Source of the DNA: Stygiobacter sp. RIFOXYC2_FULL_38_25
Lineage (GTDB): Bacteria > Bacteroidota > Ignavibacteria > Ignavibacteriales > Melioribacteraceae
Assembly: GCA_001803165.1 (NCBI GenBank)
Contig: MHAZ01000001.1
Span: 186,001-250,000 of the forward strand
Reading direction: 5' to 3'
Length of the DNA: 64,000 nt
Part shown: in pieces, positions 58,471 through 64,000 of the stretch
Layout: each line of letters starts with the position of its first letter
Numbering within the stretch: the first letter of the stretch is position 1
Translations under genes and position numbers: made by a program
The notes under the pieces: model-generated
Database searches by the model: none
The model's input: the letters and a program-made list of their open reading frames with translations, nothing else
What the model was told of the DNA's origin: nothing

Positions 58471-59958
58471 ATGTCTGACGAAGTTAAGAAAGATTGTATC
58501 CTAATTGTTGATGATGAAAAAGGCTTACGCATTGGTACGCAAAGATTGCTAGAAGATGAAGGATACGAAGTAGAAACAGCCGATTGCGGCGAAGAGGGAA
58601 TTCGCTTAGGCAAATCAAAGGAATTTGATATTGCCGTTATTGACCTCAGGATGCCGGATATTGACGGTTTAGAAGTTCTTAAGGAAATCAAAAATACTTT
58701 TCCGAATACAATTTGTTTTATAGCTACAGCTTATGCCAGCTACGAAACAGCAATACAGTCAACTCGCTTAGGTGCGTTTAGTTATATCCCAAAACCATTT
58801 ACTCCTGAAGAATTAATTTACCAGGTAGAGCTGGGAATTAAACAGCGCAAACTGATTCTTGAAGCTCTTAAACTCAAACAAGAACGTGAGGAACAACTTC
58901 TTGAACTCGCGTCGGAAAAATCCCGGCTTAATACTATTATCAAAGCAATCAGTGATGGAGTTCTTGTAATCAACAAGAATATAGAGCTGGTTTATTTTAA
59001 CTATGCCGCACTTCGGTTTTTGAATATTCAAGATGTAAAAATTGGTCAAAGTGTTGTAGAAAAACTTCCACCCGAGATTTCTGAAATTATTGATAAGATC
59101 ATCGCGAAAGAAAAAATTCTCTTAAAGACATATACCACTCAAATTGAAATACTTCCTAACAATGAATTAATTATTGAGGCTGCTTGCACTCCGGTTCCAA
59201 ATCCGGATGGAAGCCTTGCCGGCGTAGTTATTATCCTTAGCAACATAACTCAATTCAAAAAAATAGAGCAGATTAAATCTCAGTTTGTTTCCATGGTTGC
59301 TCATGAGCTAAAAACTCCTCTCGCTGCCGTACAAGGATTTATCAACATTATCTTAAATGATTCTCTTGGCGTTGATAGAGAGAAACAAAAAGAATATTTG
59401 AGCAGATCAACAGTTAGATTAAAAAGTTTAACAGATTTGGTTAATGATCTGCTCGATATTTCCCGCATGGAATTAAAAACTAAGCAGCGTGAAATTGAAG
59501 ATGTTGATATTACCGAAGCGTTGAAGAGTACATTACAGTTCCTTGAATTTGAGATAAAGAAAAAAGAAATATTAATTGATACTCATATAGAAGAAAATCT
59601 CCCTACGATAAAAGCTGATGTAAGTGAAATAACCCGGCTGTTCACAAATCTGATTAGCAATGCTATCAAATACAATAAAGAAAGCGGTTCCATATACATT
59701 ATAGCGCATCAAGAGAATAATTATGTCTGCATCAAAATCCGCGATACCGGAATCGGTATGAAACCGGAAGAGAAGGACAGATTGTTCAGCGAGTTTTACC
59801 GTGCAAAAAATGAAAAGACCCGTGGAATAAGTGGTACAGGTTTAGGATTATCAATAGTTAAAAAAATTGTCGAGTCGTATTACGGAAAAATCGAAGTTGA
59901 ATCTGTTTTCGGTTACGGAACTACGTTCACAATTCACTTACCAATAAATCAGAACTAA
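58471..59958 (+). CDS. Receiver-PAS-histidine kinase hybrid
   Basis: A 495-residue protein: an N-terminal receiver (VDDEKGLRIGTQRLLEDEGY, Asp in IAVIDLRMPDIDGLE), a coiled coil (LKLKQEREEQLLELASEKSR), PAS at about 155-260 (AISDGVLVINKNIELVYFNY, VIILSNITQFKKIEQIKSQF), HisKA with FVSMVAHELKTPLAAVQGFI, and HATPase (NLISNAIKYN, IRDTGIGMKP, GISGTGLGLSIVKK). The receiver before the kinase suggests it is itself controlled by an upstream kinase, probably the hydrogenase-like one. ATG 58471 is used; a TTG 12 bases earlier is in frame. Start is 14 bases after the receiver gene. Confidence 0.93.
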   Translation: MSDEVKKDCILIVDDEKGLRIGTQRLLEDEGYEVETADCGEEGIRLGKSKEFDIAVIDLRMPDIDGLEVLKEIKNTFPNTICFIATAYASYETAIQSTRLGAFSYIPKPFTPEELIYQVELGIKQRKLILEALKLKQEREEQLLELASEKSRLNTIIKAISDGVLVINKNIELVYFNYAALRFLNIQDVKIGQSVVEKLPPEISEIIDKIIAKEKILLKTYTTQIEILPNNELIIEAACTPVPNPDGSLAGVVIILSNITQFKKIEQIKSQFVSMVAHELKTPLAAVQGFINIILNDSLGVDREKQKEYLSRSTVRLKSLTDLVNDLLDISRMELKTKQREIEDVDITEALKSTLQFLEFEIKKKEILIDTHIEENLPTIKADVSEITRLFTNLISNAIKYNKESGSIYIIAHQENNYVCIKIRDTGIGMKPEEKDRLFSEFYRAKNEKTRGISGTGLGLSIVKKIVESYYGKIEVESVFGYGTTFTIHLPINQN

Positions 59959-59970
59959 AAGGAGAAAGCT

Positions 59971-60354
59971 ATGGCGCTAATAGCAATTATCGACGACGAT
60001 CCGGACATTCTGGACGCCAGCTCGCTTGTGCTCAAGTCTAAAGGACACGATGTTGTTACAGCCACAAATCCTAAGGACGGCTTGAAGATTATTACGGAAA
60101 GAAAACCAAACTTGATTATTCTCGATGTTATGATGGATGAACCTGATGATGGTTTCTTTCTAGCTCAAAAATTAAGAAGGGAAAACATTCAAACCCCGAT
60201 CTTAATGTACACCTCTGTTTCAAAAGCAATCGGAATGGATTTCAACAAAAGTGAAATGGTTCCGGTTGACGACTTTGTTGAAAAACCAATTTCACCGGAT
60301 GAGCTAGTAGCAAAAGTAGAAGCTTTACTTAACAAAGTAGAGGAGAAACGATAA
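59971..60354 (+). CDS. Single-domain response regulator
   Basis: A 127-residue receiver: IIDDDPDILDAS, phospho-acceptor Asp in LIILDVMMDEPDDGF, Thr/Ser in MYTSVSKA and Lys in EKPISPDEL. No output domain. Located 12 bases after the hybrid kinase with AAAGGAGAAAG as ribosome binding site. Its stop overlaps the next start (TAATG), which couples translation of this regulator to hydrogenase set 2. Confidence 0.9.
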   Translation: MALIAIIDDDPDILDASSLVLKSKGHDVVTATNPKDGLKIITERKPNLIILDVMMDEPDDGFFLAQKLRRENIQTPILMYTSVSKAIGMDFNKSEMVPVDDFVEKPISPDELVAKVEALLNKVEEKR

Positions 60355-60827
60355 TGCTTTTACTAGAAAAAAATGCAATGACCGAAGAAATTGAACTGCT
60401 TGTAAAAAAGCATGGCAATTCTCGTTCTGCACTACTTCCTATTCTTCAAGACATTCAAAGGAAGCACAAATACATTCCGGATTTTGCACAGCAAGAAATT
60501 GCACGCTTGCTCGATATTCATCCGGTTGAAATTTACAGCGTTATTTCTTTTTACGCGTTTCTAAATACCCATCCAAAAGGAAGAAACATTGTTCGTTTGT
60601 GCCAGACAATCACTTGCGATCTCGCCGGAAAAGAAAATGTTGCAAAAGCAATCGAAAGAGAGCTCGGAATTAAGTTCGGAGAAACAACTAAGGATAACAG
60701 AATAACTCTTGAATATGTTAACTGCCTCGGAATGTGTGATCAAGGTCCGGCGCTTTTAGTTAATGAAAGAGTTTATCCAAAAGTCTCTCCCGAAAAAGCT
60801 ATTCAAATCTTGAACGAGATTAAGTGA
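60354..60827 (+). CDS. NuoE-like [2Fe-2S] subunit of [FeFe]-hydrogenase, set 2
   Basis: A 157-residue thioredoxin-like protein with cluster ligands in CQTITCDLAGKEN and CLGMCDQGPALLVN. The N-terminal segment LLPILQDIQRKHKYIPDFAQ is typical of NuoE/HydC. It is the counterpart of the 51818 gene but quite diverged. GAGGAG at 60340-60345 is the ribosome binding site for ATG 60354, which overlaps the stop of the receiver gene. Nine bases separate it from the NuoF-like gene. Confidence 0.92.
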   Translation: MLLLEKNAMTEEIELLVKKHGNSRSALLPILQDIQRKHKYIPDFAQQEIARLLDIHPVEIYSVISFYAFLNTHPKGRNIVRLCQTITCDLAGKENVAKAIERELGIKFGETTKDNRITLEYVNCLGMCDQGPALLVNERVYPKVSPEKAIQILNEIK

Positions 60828-60835
60828 GGTGATGA

Positions 60836-62032
60836 ATGGAAAAGAAAAATAGGAGTGGAGCGGTAATATTCTCACCTTACGTAAAAGGTGAAGCAGTTAA
60901 GAAAGTAGTTTCGATGAAACGTGAAGATGTTTTGTTCGATCTACGCGAATCTAAATTAAAAGGAAGAGGCGGTGCCGGATTTCCAACAGCAACTAAATGG
61001 ACACTTGTAGCAGCAGCCGCTTCCACAGAAAAATATATAGTATGTAACGCTGATGAAGGAGAGCCGGGAACATTCAAAGATAGAGTTCTATTGTTAGAGT
61101 ACCCTGAATTAGTTTTTGACGGAATGGTTATAGCCGGCTATGTAATTGGTGCAAAACTCGGAATTGTTTATCTGCGCGGCGAATATGAATACATGTTGAA
61201 ATCTCTTGAAGATTATTTAGAAACGATGAGAAAAGAAAACTTGTTAGGCAAAGACATTGCCGGCAAAACCGGCTTCGATTTCGATATTATAATTCGTCTT
61301 GGCAGCGGTGCTTATGTTTGCGGTGAAGAAACTGCGCTAATAGAATCATTAGAAGGAAACCGCGGCGAAGCTCGTAACCGTCCACCATACCCGGTTAATA
61401 CCGGATTCATGGGCAAACCAACAACAGTTAACAATGTGGAAACATTCGCAGCGGTTTCACACATTGTAATTAAAGGCGGTGCCTGGTATTGTAATCATGG
61501 TACGGATAAATCAACCGGCTCAAAATTATTTTCTGTCAGCGGTGATTGTGAGAAACCTGGCGTTTACGAATTGCCATGGGGAACAAAAATCTCAGAACTT
61601 CTTGAACTTGTTGGCGCAAAGAACACAAAAGCTGTTCAGGTTGGAGGAGCTTCCGGTTTTTGCATTCCAAAAACACAATTTGATAGAGCCTTAGGTTACG
61701 AAGATGCAGCAACCGGCGGCTCAATAATGATTTTCAACGAGAGCAGAAATATGCTGCACGTGCTTAAGAACTTTATGGAATTCTTTGTGGAAGAATCTTG
61801 CGGGCAATGTACGCCATGCCGCATCGGTAATACAAAACTCCTTGAAGGTGTTGAAATGATAGAGAAAAGTGAATTTACTTTCGGTTATATCAATAAGCTA
61901 AAGGAACTCGGAAAGACAATGCAAGTGGCTTCAAAATGCGGATTGGGACAATCGAGCCCGAATTCATTTATATCAATCTTAGAAAACTTCAAAGAAGAAA
62001 TTTTCAATAGCGGAGGTAGTCATGGAAAATAA
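60836..62032 (+). CDS. NuoF-like subunit of [FeFe]-hydrogenase, set 2 (short form)
   Basis: A 398-residue NuoF core: LKGRGGAGFPTATKW, CNADEGEPGTFKDRVLLLE (FMN/NADH), VCGEETALIESLEG, a SLBB domain (FSVSGDCEKPGVYELPWGT) and the [4Fe-4S] site ESCGQCTPCRIGN. Unlike set 1 it lacks the N-terminal [2Fe-2S] domain and the two C-terminal ferredoxin clusters, so the two trimers differ in electron wiring. It overlaps the following hydrogenase gene by 11 bases. Ribosome binding site GAGGTGATGA precedes ATG 60836. Confidence 0.93.
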   Translation: MEKKNRSGAVIFSPYVKGEAVKKVVSMKREDVLFDLRESKLKGRGGAGFPTATKWTLVAAAASTEKYIVCNADEGEPGTFKDRVLLLEYPELVFDGMVIAGYVIGAKLGIVYLRGEYEYMLKSLEDYLETMRKENLLGKDIAGKTGFDFDIIIRLGSGAYVCGEETALIESLEGNRGEARNRPPYPVNTGFMGKPTTVNNVETFAAVSHIVIKGGAWYCNHGTDKSTGSKLFSVSGDCEKPGVYELPWGTKISELLELVGAKNTKAVQVGGASGFCIPKTQFDRALGYEDAATGGSIMIFNESRNMLHVLKNFMEFFVEESCGQCTPCRIGNTKLLEGVEMIEKSEFTFGYINKLKELGKTMQVASKCGLGQSSPNSFISILENFKEEIFNSGGSHGK

Positions 62033-63938
62033 AGAAAATCGTAGAGCTCCTGTTAGCCAGAAGCCGCTCGTTATTGAGAAGCCGAAAGATCCGTCATACA
62101 TTGGCGGAACTATTTCTATTGAAATAAATGAAAAGAAGGTAACTGTTCCTTTAGGAACAACAATTCTCGAAGCTTGCAAGATGAATGGAATTTCTGTTCC
62201 AACACTTTGCCATCACGAAGACCTTTGCGTAGCCGGAGTTTGCCGTGTTTGCGTTGTTGAAGTTGAAGGAATGAGAACACTCCAGGCTTCTTGCGCGTAT
62301 CCAATAACAGCACCAATCAAAATAAAAACTTCTACGCCAACAGTTCGTAAAGCCCGCCGCAATATTATTGATTTGATGTTGAGTGAACATTACGGCGAAT
62401 GTTATTCTTGTTTTAGAAATGGTAAATGCGAATTGCAAAATCTTGCAAAAGAATATGGTGTAGATAATTATAACTTTGGTCATGTTGAAGCCCCTCGTTA
62501 CGAAGTTGATGAATCATCATACTCTGTAATTCGCGACATGAGCAAATGCGTTCTCTGCAAACGTTGTGTTAGAACTTGTATTGATTTGCAAGAAGTTGGC
62601 GTACTCGAAGCTGTGGAGCGTGGACACAATACCCGCATCAGTACATTTTTAGATAAACCATTGCTCGATGTAATTTGTATTAATTGCGGTCAATGCATTA
62701 ACCGCTGTCCTACCGGCGCGCTTCGTGCAAATGATCCCTCTGATGAAATCTGGGCTGCAATTGATGATCCTAAAAAACATGTTGTGATTCAAACGGCTCC
62801 TTCGCCGCGCGCTGCTATCTGTGAAGAATTCGGAATGGAAGCCGGGCATTCACTCACTAAAGAATTAAATACTGCTTTACACAGAATCGGTTTTGATAAA
62901 GTATTTGATACAAACACAACAGCCGATTTAACAATCTTTGAAGAGGGAACAGAGCTTGTTCTACGACTCTACAAAGCTCTCGTCCAAAAAGAACCGGTAG
63001 CGCTTCCTCAGTTTACTTCTTGCTCGCCGGGATGGGTAAAATTCTTAGAGCATTACTATCCGGAGTATATTGATAATCTCTCAACTGCAAAATCACCTCA
63101 GCAAATGTTTGGCGCGTTGATAAAAACTTTCTATGCAGAAAAAGCCGGAATTAAACCCGAAGACATTGTTTCGGTTGCTGTTATGCCTTGCTCTGCAAAG
63201 AAGTTTGAATGCAACAGACCGGAAATGAATGACAGCGGTTACAAAGATGTTGATTATGGCTTGACTACACGCGAATTAGCTAGAATGATTAAGGAAGCAG
63301 GAATCAATTTACCGGAAATGCCTAAGGGTGATTTCGATTCTCCGTTTGGCGAAGCTTCCGGTGCCGGATTGATATTTGGTGCTACAGGCGGCGTTATGGA
63401 AGCTGCTATTCGCTCCATATATGAGTTTGTTACCGGCAACAAAACCGAAGATGCATTTGCAAACGCAAATATTCTTCCGTTACGCGGATTTGATGGAATC
63501 AAATATGTTGAACTTCCTCTTGGTGAAAAATTCGGTCCGGTTCCCGATGTAATTAAGCACTTAGTTCCTAATTGGGATTGGCTAAAAGGAGTTACGCTCA
63601 AAGTAGCCATTGCACACGGAACAGCAAACGCAAAGAAAATTATGGATGATATTAAAGCAGGTGGAAAATTCTCAGAATGTCATTTCATAGAATTTATGGC
63701 TTGCCCGGGCGGATGTTTAGGCGGCGGCGGTCAACCAATTCCTACAACTCCGGAAATTCGTATGAAACGCGCACAAGCAATTTATGCTGAAGATGAGTCT
63801 CTTGAAATGCGTAAGTCTCACGATAATCCAAACGTAGTTCGTTTGTATGAAGAATTTTTGACCGATGGTCCGTGCGGACATATCTCTCATAAATTGCTGC
63901 ATACTCATTATATAAAACGTGGAAGGTATATTGCTTAA
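62022..63938 (+). CDS. [FeFe]-hydrogenase catalytic subunit HydA, set 2
   Basis: A 638-residue hydrogenase with an N-terminal extension of about 30 residues, [2Fe-2S] domain (TLCHHEDLCVAGVCRVCVVE), His/Cys [4Fe-4S] (SEHYGECYSCFRNGKCELQ), two ferredoxin clusters (CVLCKRCVRTC; CINCGQCINRCP) and the H-cluster domain with L1 TSCSPGWVKF, L2 MPCSAKKFE and L3 MACPGGCLGGGGQP. The L1 loop has Ser in place of the second Cys of TSCCP, unlike set 1. The rest of the L1 region (SAKSPQQ-like TAKSPQQMFG) resembles the Clostridium pasteurianum enzyme. It ends with LLHTHYIKRGRYIA. Last gene of the operon, with a strong terminator. Confidence 0.95.
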   Translation: MENKENRRAPVSQKPLVIEKPKDPSYIGGTISIEINEKKVTVPLGTTILEACKMNGISVPTLCHHEDLCVAGVCRVCVVEVEGMRTLQASCAYPITAPIKIKTSTPTVRKARRNIIDLMLSEHYGECYSCFRNGKCELQNLAKEYGVDNYNFGHVEAPRYEVDESSYSVIRDMSKCVLCKRCVRTCIDLQEVGVLEAVERGHNTRISTFLDKPLLDVICINCGQCINRCPTGALRANDPSDEIWAAIDDPKKHVVIQTAPSPRAAICEEFGMEAGHSLTKELNTALHRIGFDKVFDTNTTADLTIFEEGTELVLRLYKALVQKEPVALPQFTSCSPGWVKFLEHYYPEYIDNLSTAKSPQQMFGALIKTFYAEKAGIKPEDIVSVAVMPCSAKKFECNRPEMNDSGYKDVDYGLTTRELARMIKEAGINLPEMPKGDFDSPFGEASGAGLIFGATGGVMEAAIRSIYEFVTGNKTEDAFANANILPLRGFDGIKYVELPLGEKFGPVPDVIKHLVPNWDWLKGVTLKVAIAHGTANAKKIMDDIKAGGKFSECHFIEFMACPGGCLGGGGQPIPTTPEIRMKRAQAIYAEDESLEMRKSHDNPNVVRLYEEFLTDGPCGHISHKLLHTHYIKRGRYIA

Positions 63939-63944
63939 GTAGTT

Positions 63945-63976
63945 AAAAGGGCTCGGTTAAACGAGCCCTTTTATTT
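63945..63976 (+). terminator. Rho-independent terminator of the hydrogenase operon
   Basis: AAAAGGGCTCG / CGAGCCCTTTT, perfect 11-bp stem with a 6-base loop and T-rich end. Confidence 0.95.
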
Positions 63977-64000
63977 AGGTCAAGTTAATTTACTTTCTTG

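Overview
The window is a chromosomal segment of an AT-rich (roughly 35-40 % G+C by eye) anaerobic or fermentative bacterium. A member of the Ignavibacteria / Bacteroidota-Chlorobi group fits best. Hints are the C-terminal motif [12 protein letters not shown] in a small membrane protein, tRNA genes without encoded CCA, ordinary Shine-Dalgarno sites (unlike most Bacteroidia), sigma-70-like promoters, and the gene set (PFOR, electron-bifurcating [FeFe]-hydrogenases, PduS/PduT-like proteins). The assignment is an inference from gene content, not from a phylogenetic marker.

Layout. 1-10 kb: end of rho, then pdxA, a methyltransferase and ftsE, converging on adk and tadA; a tRNA-Arg(ACG) divergent from tadA; lexA with a palindromic operator; ogt; a small four-helix-bundle gene inside inverted repeats; yjbQ; a WYL regulator; several small proteins; dinB. 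10-15 kb: pyruvate:ferredoxin oxidoreductase behind a sigma-54-type promoter, followed by a dihydroorotate-dehydrogenase-like gene. 15-21 kb: an esterase, a broken four-helix-bundle gene between repeats, then a tight group of ATP-grasp, GCS2/YbdK-like ligase, a second ATP-grasp-like protein and an amino-acid symporter, which looks like a peptide/amide-ligase metabolite cluster. 21-31 kb: DEAD-box helicase, tRNA-Leu(CAA), HDOD protein, a secreted LIM/DA1-like metalloprotein, flotillin-like floA, clpC, pyrE. 31-37 kb: secreted M64-type peptidase, PP2C phosphatase, PduS-like flavo-iron-sulfur protein, a GxxExxY gene inside inverted repeats, a PduT-like tandem-BMC shell protein and an SDR. 37-44 kb: an ABC exporter and a 1295-residue TPR plus triple AAA+ protein. 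44-50 kb: purE, then about 4.6 kb (HD phosphohydrolase, adenosine deaminase, antitoxin-like protein, PAS/GAF histidine kinase) ending in a decayed second copy of the purE 3' end. 50-64 kb: a CDF cation transporter, then one long operon with two sets of [FeFe]-hydrogenase subunits (NuoE-like, NuoF-like, HydA) separated by a hydrogenase-like histidine kinase and response regulators.

How it fits together. PFOR would make reduced ferredoxin, and the trimeric hydrogenases would re-oxidise ferredoxin together with NADH to make H2, or run in reverse. Both loci carry a sigma-54-like -24/-12 element, so they may be co-regulated. The sensor-kinase genes inside the hydrogenase operon suggest redox or H2 feedback. 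The most unusual recurring pattern is three short, stand-alone genes of the four-helix-bundle (S23) and GxxExxY families. Each sits between genes of the same orientation and is bracketed by imperfect inverted repeats unlike the surrounding coding DNA, which suggests a class of small, possibly mobile, cassettes.
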